Numbered from the stretch's first letter, positions 1 to 6,947 are shown. The stretch is 9,790 nt of DNA from Syntrophomonadaceae bacterium (GCA_030627145.1 DAOUSQ010000027.1:1-9790), one strand, 5' to 3'. Numbers and translations: made by a program. The notes: generated from the sequence alone by a model not told the origin.

Positions 1-46
1 ACGGGGTTGTTGACAACAACTCTAAAATTGTTGTCAACAACCCCGT
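1..46. repeat. Perfect 19-bp inverted repeat (hairpin element) at the window edge
   Basis: The arm ACGGGGTTGTTGACAACAA at 1-19 is exactly the reverse complement of 28-46, with an 8-nt spacer. Each arm also holds a near-palindromic TTGTTG-A-CAACAA core. No U-tract follows; the next bases are CCCCCTG. It therefore looks more like a dispersed hairpin or REP/MITE-type element than a simple terminator, although it could stop transcription arriving from the left. The element touches base 1, so its outer boundary is not visible and it may be longer. Confidence 0.8.
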
Positions 47-62
47 CCCCCTGACAATCACT

Positions 63-91
63 TTGACTTGAGGGTGGGAATATATTACGAT
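63..91 (+). promoter_or_regulatory. Candidate sigma-A promoter for the PNPOx-like gene
   Basis: TTGACT (63-68) is followed, after a 17-nt spacer, by TACGAT (86-91). The -35 matches consensus at five of six bases and the -10 at four of six. Transcription would begin near base 98, leaving a leader of about 40 nt before the TTG start at 140. The assignment rests on motif and spacing only. Confidence 0.4.
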
Positions 92-139
92 GATGGTACT
101 TGATGTAGTTTTTGGTAGATTTGAAAAGGGGGTATGTAA

Positions 140-544
140 TTGGAAAGGGAATTAATAGAAAAAGCCCGGGAACTTATAAATGCCAATTATATTTCAACTT
201 CTTTGAGTACAGTTGACAGGGATTATAATGTTAATGTAGCAATCATTACAATATTAGAAATGATAGAGGATGATAAAATAATCTGTGCCCGTTTTGGAGC
301 CGATAAAACCTATGCAAATCTAAAAGAAACCGGTAAAGGAGTTTTTATGGTTCTTTTAACTGATGGTAATAAAAGCAAGGATGGCATACGGGTATATGTT
401 GAACTGGAAGATGATTTAACAGAAGGTGAGTATTATGAGAGGATAAATAAACGGTTTGAGATGACAGGGTATGCGAAGTTTAAGCTGAAAAATTGCCTGG
501 TATTTAAAATTGTTAATATTCTTCCTATATCGATGCTCAAATGA
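140..544 (+). CDS. Pyridoxamine 5'-phosphate oxidase-like FMN-binding split-barrel protein
   Basis: A 134-aa protein that looks like a compact member of the PNPOx-like split-barrel family, whose members bind FMN (some F420 or heme) and act as small oxidoreductases or flavin-binding proteins. Supporting features are the N-terminal helix (residues 2-15), the strand pattern around residues 17-52, the segment ADKTYANLKETGKGVFMVLL (54-73), where family members bind cofactor phosphate, and the strand DGIRVYVELE (81-90). The substrate cannot be read from the sequence and a true PdxH role is unlikely at this length. The start is TTG at 140, with AAAAGGGGG at 124-132 and a 7-nt spacer. An in-frame ATG lies two codons upstream at 134 but is followed at once by TAA. 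The gene seems monocistronic: 120 nt separate it from the epimerase gene. The family call is from fold-like pattern, not from a catalytic motif. Confidence 0.6.
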   Translation: MERELIEKARELINANYISTSLSTVDRDYNVNVAIITILEMIEDDKIICARFGADKTYANLKETGKGVFMVLLTDGNKSKDGIRVYVELEDDLTEGEYYERINKRFEMTGYAKFKLKNCLVFKIVNILPISMLK

Positions 545-664
545 TAAAGCCAGTAGAATCAGGGGCAGAAAAAATATTCAGTTTCTTATTATAAGTTATA
601 AGGCATAAACTATAGAGATTTTACATAGTAAAGGATTTTATGTGAACCGGAGGGATGAAGGTTA

Positions 665-1798
665 ATGTATTTAGGAAAAGTTATGGCAGTTTTTGGGACC
701 AGGCCAGAGGCTATTAAGATGGCTCCGGTAATAAAGGAGTTAAAACAAGTAGAAGATATAAAAACAGTAGTAACTGTAACAGCACAGCACAGAGAAATGC
801 TGGACCAAGTACTCCATCTTTTTAAGATTGATCCAGATTATGATTTAGATTTAATGAAAGAGGAACAGGACCTTTTCAGTATCACTACAGGGGTACTCAA
901 TGGTTTGAAGGATATAATGGCAAAGGAAAAACCTGACCTGGTTCTGGTTCACGGTGATACTACCACAACTTTTGCTGCTTCACTGGCGGCTTTTTACCAG
1001 AGAATACCTGTTGGGCATGTGGAAGCAGGGCTGCGTACTCGCAATAAATACTCTCCTTTTCCAGAAGAAATGAACCGTACACTTACGGGGAGACTTGCGG
1101 AATTGCATTTTGCTCCTACTGATATGGCAAGAGAAAACCTGCTGACTGAAGCTACTGCTACGTTTAAAATTTGGGTTACAGGTAATACAGTAATTGATGC
1201 CCTTTTAGAAACGGTTAAGCCTGATTATGAGTTTGGTACTGGTTTTGAGGGGATTGATTTTAATAACAGACTGCTTCTGGTTACTACACACCGCAGGGAA
1301 AACTGGGGTGAAAGAATGCGTGAAATTTACAGGGCATTAATTGACCTGGTTGAGGATTTTGACGATGTGGAGGTAGTTTTCCCTGTTCATAGAAATCCGA
1401 AAGTTAGGGATATTGCAATGGAGATGCTTAAAGTCCGGGACCGTTTTCACTTGATTGAGCCTCTTGATTATGAGCCGTTTGCCAACCTTATGAATGCATC
1501 TTATCTTGTTTTGACTGATTCAGGCGGCATGCAGGAAGAAGCGCCTTCCCTGGGCAAACCGGTTTTAGTTTTGCGCGATACCACTGAGCGTCCTGAAGCT
1601 TTACAGGCCGGTACAGTGAAATTAGTAGGGACCAATCGCAAGAAAATATATGATGAAGCAAAAAAATTGCTGAGCGATGCCGGTGAATATGAAAAAATGG
1701 CCCGGGCTATAAATCCGTATGGAGATGGAAAGGCAGCCAGGCGTATTGTAAAAGTACTGACAAATTTCTTATATGTCCGTATAGGAGCCCAGAGATAA
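665..1798 (+). CDS. wecB: UDP-N-acetylglucosamine 2-epimerase (non-hydrolysing)
   Basis: This 377-aa cytoplasmic enzyme interconverts UDP-GlcNAc and UDP-ManNAc, supplying ManNAc for teichoic acid linkage units or other cell-surface glycans; it is called MnaA in Gram-positives. The length is normal and all hallmark blocks are present: GTRPEAIKMAPV (11-22), the HGDTTTTFAAS loop with Asp98, GHVEAGLRTRNKYSPFPEEMNR (117-138) with Glu120 and Glu134, TTHRRENWG (207-215) with His209, FPVHRNPKV (239-247), and the UDP-binding stretch from DSGGMQEEAPSLGKP (285-299) through TTERPEA (306-312). The GT-B-like end NPYGDGKAARRIV (350-362) is intact. The ATG at 665 has GGAGG at 649-653, 11 nt upstream, a little distant. 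No partner glycan gene adjoins it, so which polymer it serves is unknown. In B. subtilis, mnaA lies in the same broad cell-wall region as degSU, which agrees with this neighbourhood. Confidence 0.95.
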   Translation: MYLGKVMAVFGTRPEAIKMAPVIKELKQVEDIKTVVTVTAQHREMLDQVLHLFKIDPDYDLDLMKEEQDLFSITTGVLNGLKDIMAKEKPDLVLVHGDTTTTFAASLAAFYQRIPVGHVEAGLRTRNKYSPFPEEMNRTLTGRLAELHFAPTDMARENLLTEATATFKIWVTGNTVIDALLETVKPDYEFGTGFEGIDFNNRLLLVTTHRRENWGERMREIYRALIDLVEDFDDVEVVFPVHRNPKVRDIAMEMLKVRDRFHLIEPLDYEPFANLMNASYLVLTDSGGMQEEAPSLGKPVLVLRDTTERPEALQAGTVKLVGTNRKKIYDEAKKLLSDAGEYEKMARAINPYGDGKAARRIVKVLTNFLYVRIGAQR

Positions 1799-1860
1799 TA
1801 TAAACGAAATTCAGAATTTATATCACTATATACGAAAACATAATAAATCAATTTTCAGAG

Positions 1861-1891
1861 TTGACAATATCTAATTTGAAAAAAATATATA
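1861..1891 (+). promoter_or_regulatory. Possible promoter with perfect -35 box
   Basis: A perfect TTGACA at 1861-1866 lies upstream of an AT-only region. AATATA falls at the ideal 17-nt spacing (1884-1889) and the better -10 match TATATA at 19 nt (1886-1891). If used, it would give a leader of roughly 310 nt to the DUF421 gene, or an independent RNA crossing the inverted repeat at 1931-2019. Position and spacing are the only support. Confidence 0.3.
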
Positions 1892-1930
1892 AAGTATGGA
1901 TGTTTTTGTCAAAGAATTATAAAGTAAGGA

Positions 1931-2019
1931 GTGAGGAGTTAGGTGTAAGGATTTCTTGTAAGCAAAGTTTTTCTAAATCTAATAATTATTCACCTTATGT
2001 CTTACTCTTAACCGTTCAC
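1931..2019. repeat. Imperfect long inverted repeat, GTGAGGAGT type
   Basis: The purine-rich GTGAGGAGTTAGGTGTAAG (1931-1949) pairs with CTTACTCTTAACCGTTCAC (2001-2019): read on the minus strand, the right arm matches the left at 14 of 19 positions, in blocks GTGA, GTTA and GTAAG. The loop is 51 nt. GTGAGGAGT-like inverted repeats are common intergenic elements in low-GC Gram-positives, so this is probably a decayed copy of a dispersed element. It has no ORF and no T-tract. Confidence 0.55.
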
Positions 2020-2091
2020 CTATCACTAAAATAATACTTTTTATGGAATAAAAAAAATAATTATACAAGTGCGAAAGTTGTGATAACAATA

Positions 2092-2121
2092 TTGATATCC
2101 ATATTAGAGTAATTCTATTAA
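2092..2121 (+). promoter_or_regulatory. Candidate promoter for the DUF421-phosphohexomutase pair
   Basis: TTGATA (2092-2097, five of six to consensus) and TATTAA (2116-2121) are separated by 18 nt. A start near 2128 would give a leader of about 80 nt. The surroundings are so AT-rich that chance matches are likely. Confidence 0.3.
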
Positions 2122-2206
2122 TAAAAAATTTAAAATTAAGAATTATTACAGCTCCTCTCAGGGAGACTAATACAGTAATTTGTTTCATTCCTGGGAGGTA
2201 GGTAAA

Positions 2207-2920
2207 ATGAATCTTTTTTTAGGTGCATTATTGAAAACCATGATAGCTTTTTTTGGTATACTGGTATATGCTCGTATACTGGGTAAACAGCAGATGAGTC
2301 AGTTGACTTTTTATGACTATGTAACCGGGATTACTTTTGGCAGTATCGCAGGCTCAATTGCCATTGATCCAGGTAATAAGACCTTTTTATACCTGTGGAT
2401 TTTGACAGTTTTTGCTGCTTTAAATTATGCTATGGGTATAATAACGGAAAAGAGCCGCCCTTTAAGAAAGATTATTGAAGGGGAACCCGTTATTCTTATC
2501 CATAATGGGAAGATAATGGAACACAATATGGCCAAATCCAGGTATAATATGGAAAACCTCTTGATGCAGCTTAGAGAAAAAGATGTTTTTAATGTTGCAG
2601 ATGTGGAATTTGCTATTGCTGAAGCTGATGGAAAATTAACGGTATTGAAACAATCACAAAAACGCCCGGCGACTCCCTCTGATCTTGGAATAGATACGCC
2701 TTATGAAGGTATACCTTCAGAGATAATTGTAGATGGGAAGGTTATATATCAGAATCTCAAGCAGAATAATCTTGATGAGAATTGGTTAATGAAACAGCTG
2801 AACAGCCTGGGTTATAATAATCCCCGGGACATCAGCTATGCTAGTGTGGATGAAAATGGTAATCTCTATATAGACGATGCCAGGGATAAGTTGAACGAGA
2901 TTACAGATATTTCTGATTAA
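2207..2920 (+). CDS. DUF421 (YetF/YcaP-type) membrane protein
   Basis: A 237-aa membrane protein of the DUF421 family, widespread in Bacillota and of undefined molecular function; some relatives are spore membrane proteins linked to stress resistance. The N-terminal part has two to three hydrophobic segments (about 5-22, 40-53 and 59-80). Between them lies the family signature ARILGKQQMSQLTFYDYVTG (22-41). The soluble cytoplasmic domain follows, with GEPVILIHNGKI (92-103), NMENLLMQLREKDVFNVADV (114-133) and IVDGKVIYQNLKQNNLDENW (174-193), all typical of YetF C-terminal domains. The start is the ATG at 2207: GGGAGG at 2193-2198 sits 8 nt before it, whereas the in-frame TTG at 2180 lacks a ribosome binding site. 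The phosphohexomutase gene begins 32 nt downstream with its own strong site, so co-transcription is likely. The length is usual for the family. Confidence 0.88.
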   Translation: MNLFLGALLKTMIAFFGILVYARILGKQQMSQLTFYDYVTGITFGSIAGSIAIDPGNKTFLYLWILTVFAALNYAMGIITEKSRPLRKIIEGEPVILIHNGKIMEHNMAKSRYNMENLLMQLREKDVFNVADVEFAIAEADGKLTVLKQSQKRPATPSDLGIDTPYEGIPSEIIVDGKVIYQNLKQNNLDENWLMKQLNSLGYNNPRDISYASVDENGNLYIDDARDKLNEITDISD

Positions 2921-2952
2921 TATAGTAAGTTAACCCCTTAAGGAGGATTTTG

Positions 2953-4374
2953 ATGTTACACATAAAATTTGGGACAGATGGGTGGAGAGCAATTATTGCC
3001 AAAGATTTTACCTTTGAGAATTGTCAGGTGGTAGCACAGGGAATAGCCAATTATATAAATAATATCAATTTTCAGAAGAAAGGCGTAGTTGTCGGTTATG
3101 ATAATCGCTTTATGTCAAAGGATTTTGCTGAGGAATGCGCCCAGGTCCTGGCAGGAAATGGAATTAAGGTCTTGCTATTTAAAAAAGTTGTGCCAACTCC
3201 GGTTGCGGCTTTTGCTACCCGTATTAAAGAAGCAGGTGGGGCGATAATGATAACTGCGAGTCATAATCCACCTGAATATAACGGTATTAAATTTATACCC
3301 GAGTATGCAGGACCGGCTATGCCGGATGTTACTGAGACTATCGAAGGGGAAGTCAACAGGGTTTTAGATGGTGGAAAGGTATACAGATTAAATCTCGAGG
3401 AAGCTTTCCAGCTGGATATTTTAGAAGAAATTGATGTCGACCAGCAATACATAAATCATGTATTGAAAATTATACAGGTAGAATCTTTTAAAGATAATAA
3501 CATTAAAGTTGTGGTAAACCCTATGTATGGAGCTGGAATAGGTTATCTTGATAAAATTTTAAATGATTTGGGATGTGAGGTAAAAACAATAAATAATTAC
3601 CGGGATGTCCTTTTTGGAGGCTCAATGCCGGAACCGACTAGTCAAATTCTGGCAGATTTAAAAAGGGCAGTTGTTAGTTATAATGCTGATATTGGCCTGG
3701 CGGTAGATGGGGATGCCGATCGTTTTGGCATAGTTGATAACAAAGGAGAATTTGTAAGTGCCAACCGCTTCATGTATTTGCTGCTTGACCATTTATTAAA
3801 AACACGCAGTTTCAGGGGACCAGTTTGTCGCTCGGTTGCTACAACCCATATGCTGGACCGTATAGCGCGCAGAAACGGTATAGATATTATTGAGACCCCG
3901 GTTGGGTTTAAATACATTGGAGAAATTATGAGACAAAAAGGCTGCATACTGGGGGGAGAAGAAAGCGGTGGCTTAAGTATCTTCGGGCATATTCCTGAAA
4001 AAGATGGAATACTTGCCTGTCTGCTTGCTGTAGAAATGCTGGTTTATTCGGGCAAGAGCCTGATAGAATTAACCGAGGAATTTAATGAGGATTATGGTGA
4101 TATCGTTAGCGAACGAATGGACATAAAAGTCAAGGAACAGGACCAGAAGAGAATATTAGAAATTTTAGAAGATTATAAACCTGGTTCTCTTAATGGGATA
4201 AAAATAGAATCGAATAGCAAACTGGAGGGTAATAAAATAGTGCTGGCGGATGGAAGTTGGGTTCTGATACGGGCTTCAGGAACGGAACCTCTTTTTAGAA
4301 TTTATGTGGAAGCAAGCGATAAGAATAGCCTGGAGAACATCAAGGCCGAGGTTTTGGAAGCGCTGGGTTTATAA
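2953..4374 (+). CDS. Phosphoglucomutase/phosphomannomutase family protein (alpha-D-phosphohexomutase)
   Basis: A 473-aa cytoplasmic enzyme moving phosphate between C1 and C6 of a hexose through a phosphoserine intermediate, feeding nucleotide-sugar or glycogen metabolism. All four active-site signatures are intact. These are FGTDGWRA near the N-terminus (6-13), the phosphoserine loop TASHNP (101-106, Ser103), the Mg2+ loop DGDADR (252-257), the sugar-specificity loop GEESGG (335-340), and the phosphate-binding RASGTEP (440-446) in the C-terminal domain. The GEESGG loop favours a PGM/PMM activity over GlmM, which usually has GEQSGH; the exact sugar cannot be settled here. I chose the ATG at 2953, 6 nt after AGGAGG (2941-2946), over the TTG one codon earlier, which would leave only 3 nt. 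It shares a probable operon with the DUF421 gene and is followed directly by a terminator. Together with wecB it suggests surface-polysaccharide precursor supply. Confidence 0.92.
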   Translation: MLHIKFGTDGWRAIIAKDFTFENCQVVAQGIANYINNINFQKKGVVVGYDNRFMSKDFAEECAQVLAGNGIKVLLFKKVVPTPVAAFATRIKEAGGAIMITASHNPPEYNGIKFIPEYAGPAMPDVTETIEGEVNRVLDGGKVYRLNLEEAFQLDILEEIDVDQQYINHVLKIIQVESFKDNNIKVVVNPMYGAGIGYLDKILNDLGCEVKTINNYRDVLFGGSMPEPTSQILADLKRAVVSYNADIGLAVDGDADRFGIVDNKGEFVSANRFMYLLLDHLLKTRSFRGPVCRSVATTHMLDRIARRNGIDIIETPVGFKYIGEIMRQKGCILGGEESGGLSIFGHIPEKDGILACLLAVEMLVYSGKSLIELTEEFNEDYGDIVSERMDIKVKEQDQKRILEILEDYKPGSLNGIKIESNSKLEGNKIVLADGSWVLIRASGTEPLFRIYVEASDKNSLENIKAEVLEALGL

Positions 4375-4389
4375 TATTTAATGTTTTAT

Positions 4390-4415
4390 AAATTCGACCT
4401 GGGGTCGAATTTTTT
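4390..4415 (+). terminator. Rho-independent terminator after the phosphohexomutase gene
   Basis: AAATTCGACC (4390-4399) and GGTCGAATTT (4403-4412) form a perfect 10-bp stem with a TGG loop, ending in a run of six T (4410-4415). It starts 15 nt after the stop codon and separates the metabolic pair from degSU. Confidence 0.9.
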
Positions 4416-4477
4416 ATTGAAATTTTAAAAAAACAACAAATAATTAATAAAAATTACTCTAATAAGGAAGGATATTT

Positions 4478-5521
4478 ATGAAATGTGGCGAAAGTTCTAA
4501 TGATAGAGACAATTCAGGACCACATCAATTTAATCAGTTGAATAAAATATTTGTTCAGATAGTTGATACCCTGGAGCAAAGCCGTAATGATATTTTTAGT
4601 ATTGCCGTGGATTGTTACAGGCAATGTGCCTTAATAGAAGGTGAAAAGGATAAACTGAAGGTCAGACCTTGTCCTGATATAGAAAGACAAACGATTGAAT
4701 TAGACGAGCAAATAGATAAAATTAGAACTCTAGCCGAAAAAGCTGAAAAATTATTAAGCAATACAGGACTGGCATTAAAAATAATGCAGGAAAATAACGA
4801 GACGTTGGATTTTGCAGAAAAAACGTATACAGGACAGCAGTTGACGACATTGATAATTAAATCCCGGGAATTTGAAAGAAGGGGGATTGCCCGGGAGATT
4901 CATGACGGGCCTGCCCAGAGCCTTGCCAGTATGTTGATAAGTTTAGATCTTATTGAAAAGCTGGGACTTACAGATAAAAATCAGATTTATGAAGAAATAA
5001 AAAACATTAAGAAGATAGGAAAAGAAAGCCTGTTAGAACTAAGGCACATTATGTTTGATCTCAAACCGGTATTTCTGAAGGAAGGAGATTTTTATTCAGC
5101 TCTGAAAAAATATTTTAAAGATTATGAAGCCAGGTATGGATTTAATATTGATTTCATATCATCAGGAAATAGAAAAGAATGTGATTATTCTTTAAAATTA
5201 GTACTTTTTCGTCTGGTTCAAGAAGGTATTAACAATGCCAGGAAGCATTCAGGGGTAAATAGAGCTGCAGTCAAAATGGAAGATGATGAGAAATATATTA
5301 CTCTTGTTATAAAGGATGAGGGGAATGGCTTTGATGTTAAAACGGTAAATGGGGAAAAAGGTAGTTATGGTATATCTGGAATGAAAGAAAGAGTGGAAAT
5401 TATTGGAGGAGAGATGCAGATAGTTTCTTCACCGGGGGCAGGAACTGGAATAATAATAAAGGTCCCGTTGAAAAGAGAGGGTCAGTATTATGGACAAGAT
5501 CAGGGTCCTAATAGCGGATGA
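4478..5521 (+). CDS. degS: DegS-like cytoplasmic sensor histidine kinase
   Basis: A 347-aa soluble kinase without membrane segments, the likely phosphodonor for the DegU-like regulator encoded next. Residues about 20-130 form a helical, coiled-coil-prone DegS-type sensor region. The HisKA_3 domain carries the phosphoacceptor His142 in RGIAREIHDGPAQSLAS. The HATPase domain shows the N-box FRLVQEGINNARKHS (244-258), G1 DEGNGFD (280-286) and G2 YGISGMKERVEIIGG (297-311). The order matches B. subtilis DegS, but the region before the histidine is clearly shorter. It also holds Cys3, Cys46, Cys50 and Cys65, which I do not recall from B. subtilis DegS. The ATG at 4478 is preceded by AAGGAAGG (4464-4471). 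A weak promoter (TTGAAA at 4417, TAATTA at 4441) may lie just after the upstream terminator. The 3' end overlaps degU by 32 nt, implying translational coupling. Confidence 0.92.
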   Translation: MKCGESSNDRDNSGPHQFNQLNKIFVQIVDTLEQSRNDIFSIAVDCYRQCALIEGEKDKLKVRPCPDIERQTIELDEQIDKIRTLAEKAEKLLSNTGLALKIMQENNETLDFAEKTYTGQQLTTLIIKSREFERRGIAREIHDGPAQSLASMLISLDLIEKLGLTDKNQIYEEIKNIKKIGKESLLELRHIMFDLKPVFLKEGDFYSALKKYFKDYEARYGFNIDFISSGNRKECDYSLKLVLFRLVQEGINNARKHSGVNRAAVKMEDDEKYITLVIKDEGNGFDVKTVNGEKGSYGISGMKERVEIIGGEMQIVSSPGAGTGIIIKVPLKREGQYYGQDQGPNSG

Positions 5522-6131
5522 TCACCTTCTTGTTAGAGAAGGATTGAGAAGAATCTTAGAATTAGATACTAATATCGAAATAATAACAGAAGTAGGTGAT
5601 GGTCAGGGTGCTATTAACATAGCGCGTAAGATGAAACCCGATGTTATCATTATGGATATAAATATGCCAGGGACCAATGGGATTGTTGCTACCCGGGTAA
5701 TAACTAATGAACTACCGGATACACGGATAATTGCTCTTACTATTTACGAAGATGAGAAAGTTGTAGAAATGGTCAGGATGGGGGTAGCAGCTTATGTTCT
5801 AAAAGATGTAGCCGGCAGTGAACTGATTGATACGATACACAAGGTAATGAATGGGGAAGTAGTTATTCATCCCCGGGTAGCTAACCGGCTGGTAAATGAA
5901 TTAACTCGTCCGGAAAAGAAAGCGGATGATAATAAATTAACCAGAAGGGAGAAAGATGTTCTGGCTCTACTGGCAAAAGGGTATACCAATAAGCAAATGG
6001 CAGAGACTATATTTATAAGTGAAAAGACTGTAAAAAACCACCTTACAAGTATATTCAGGAAACTGGGTGTTAAGGATAGAACTCAGGCAGCCGTGTATGC
6101 GCTGAAAAATAACCTGGTATCCGAAGAGTAA
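5490..6131 (+). CDS. degU: DegU-like response regulator (NarL/FixJ family)
   Basis: A 213-aa DNA-binding regulator that would be phosphorylated by the adjacent kinase and control transcription of post-exponential functions; in B. subtilis these are exoenzymes, motility, competence and biofilm. The receiver domain (3-120) has the acidic pocket Asp10/Asp11, phosphoacceptor Asp56 in VIIMDINMPG, Thr84 and Lys105. A linker leads to a LuxR/NarL helix-turn-helix (about 148-210) with LTRREKDVLALLAKGYTNKQ (150-169) and ISEKTVKNHLTSIFRKLGVK (176-195). The ATG at 5490 lies inside degS and is preceded by AGAGAGGG (5474-5481), 8 nt away. The tight overlap marks an operon. Targets cannot be inferred from the window, though a small gene follows 77 nt later and may be co-transcribed. 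Confidence 0.94.
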   Translation: MDKIRVLIADDHLLVREGLRRILELDTNIEIITEVGDGQGAINIARKMKPDVIIMDINMPGTNGIVATRVITNELPDTRIIALTIYEDEKVVEMVRMGVAAYVLKDVAGSELIDTIHKVMNGEVVIHPRVANRLVNELTRPEKKADDNKLTRREKDVLALLAKGYTNKQMAETIFISEKTVKNHLTSIFRKLGVKDRTQAAVYALKNNLVSEE

Positions 6132-6208
6132 TTAAGAACTTAAATCCAGTAATCAAGTAACCTCTGGATAGCATATTATATACCAACAGGCTAGAAGGAG
6201 GTTTTTTT

Positions 6209-6517
6209 GTGGTCATTTTACTCAAATCACTCTGTTTTGCTATTTGGATGTTAATAATGTTATCTTTGATAATTGGCAGCAGGGGGAAGCACCGGGCGAA
6301 ATTCAGGGAAGTGACATTATACGTTGAAGATGAAGACGATGTGGAGATGGTCATACGTAAAGCTTTATCAAGCCTGAAGGCAGAAGACATGTTAATTATC
6401 AAGGATGTAACAAGCGGTAGAAGTCCAGAGAAAAGACAAATTATTAGCAGAATGCTCAGAAAAAACCCTGCCATTCTATACTGTGTTCTTAGTGAAAATG
6501 GGGGATTTTGTCAATAA
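6209..6517 (+). CDS. Unrecognised small membrane-anchored protein downstream of degU
   Basis: I do not recognise this 102-aa protein as a named family. Residues 2-23 are strongly hydrophobic, followed by a positive patch (RGKHRAKFR, 25-33), which predicts one membrane helix with the rest in the cytoplasm. The soluble part has an alternating strand-helix pattern: strand EVTLYVE (34-40), helix EDDVEMVIRKALSSL (42-56), strand MLIIKDV (61-67), helix SPEKRQIISRMLRKN (72-86), strand AILYCVL (88-94). This resembles the first half of a Rossmann-like or GT-A glycosyltransferase fold (compare IIKDVTSG with the family-2 VVDDgStD pattern), but no catalytic acidic pair is present. The start is GTG at 6209, 7 nt after a strong AAGGAGG (6195-6201), good evidence of translation. 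It follows degU by 77 nt and is closed by a terminator, so it may be the third gene of the degSU operon. Confidence 0.75.
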   Translation: MVILLKSLCFAIWMLIMLSLIIGSRGKHRAKFREVTLYVEDEDDVEMVIRKALSSLKAEDMLIIKDVTSGRSPEKRQIISRMLRKNPAILYCVLSENGGFCQ

Positions 6518-6544
6518 ATAGTTAATAAAAAATAGTTATGGTTG

Positions 6545-6564
6545 AAAAAAGCTTCGCTTTTTTT
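6545..6564 (+). terminator. Rho-independent terminator after the orphan gene
   Basis: AAAAAAGC (6545-6552) and GCTTTTTT (6556-6563) make a perfect 8-bp stem with a TTC loop, and the right arm is itself the T-tract. The next bases are CTTTATT. It is 27 nt after the stop codon at 6517 and probably ends the degS-degU transcript. Confidence 0.8.
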
Positions 6565-6730
6565 CTTTATTCAGTTTTGTGAACCTCTTTTAGGAGCAAA
6601 CAAGTTTACATGTCTTTATTCCTTTTCATTCACAGGATTAAATGCTTTCTATACTTTTTTTACAGGACTTTTATGAGGCCTAATAGAAAATATGCAGATT
6701 ATTTATGATCTAAAACCAACAAATTCTTCA

Positions 6731-6769
6731 TTTATGTTATTAATTTATGTTATTAATTTATGTTATTAT
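6731..6769. repeat. 13-bp tandem repeat, three copies
   Basis: The unit TTTATGTTATTAA occurs at 6731-6743 and 6744-6756 exactly, and at 6757-6769 with the last base changed. A decayed fourth copy (AATGTTATT) may follow at 6770-6778. It is non-coding and purely intergenic. Confidence 0.85.
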
Positions 6770-6947
6770 AATGTTATTCTTTAGAAAATTGTTGTCCAAA
6801 CATAGTTTTACTTATCCGTATCGTATGGAGTACAGGTTAAGCTTTCACACGATTGTTTTTAATACGGAAAATATTAATTATTAACATAATGTAAATAATG
6901 ATTCCCCTGCAAAAACCTAAAACTTTTATAATTTGTCTATATTAGTT

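Larger units (their letters stand above)
1799..2206. other. 408-nt non-coding stretch between wecB and the DUF421 gene
   Basis: No convincing gene was found here. It is very AT-rich and holds a TTGACA promoter-like site at 1861, the long imperfect inverted repeat at 1931-2019, a second promoter-like pair at 2092-2121, and a leader just before the DUF421 gene. In that leader CTCC at 2152-2155 could pair either with GGAG at 2162-2165 or with the ribosome binding site GGGAGG at 2193-2198. No clear terminator follows wecB. Confidence 0.6.

Noticed and set aside
1501..1851. 116-codon open frame on the minus strand over the 3' end of wecB
   Set aside because: It lies mostly opposite a complete, motif-rich epimerase gene, has no recognisable family, and its product reads as low-complexity antisense sequence.
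1979..2188. 69-codon minus-strand frame in the wecB-DUF421 gap
   Set aside because: AT-rich sequence coding mainly Ile, Leu, Phe and Ser. It overlaps the inverted repeat, and I found no support for translation.
2180..2206. Upstream TTG as start of the DUF421 gene
   Set aside because: It would place the GGGAGG ribosome binding site inside the coding sequence; the ATG at 2207 is correctly spaced and matches the family N-terminus.
6070..6474. 134-codon open frame on the minus strand opposite the end of degU and the small orphan gene
   Set aside because: It is hydrophobic antisense sequence without a family match. The + strand genes have good ribosome binding sites, and the orphan's terminator fits + strand transcription.
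6784..6796. AAAATTGTTGTC shared with the left-edge hairpin (24-35)
   Set aside because: Only 12 bases match and the pairing arm is absent, so chance in AT-rich DNA is more likely than a second copy.
6815..6868. TCCGTAT ... ATACGGA inverted pair as an operator or terminator
   Set aside because: Seven-base arms about 40 nt apart in AT-rich non-coding DNA, without a T-tract or nearby gene start, are too weak to call.
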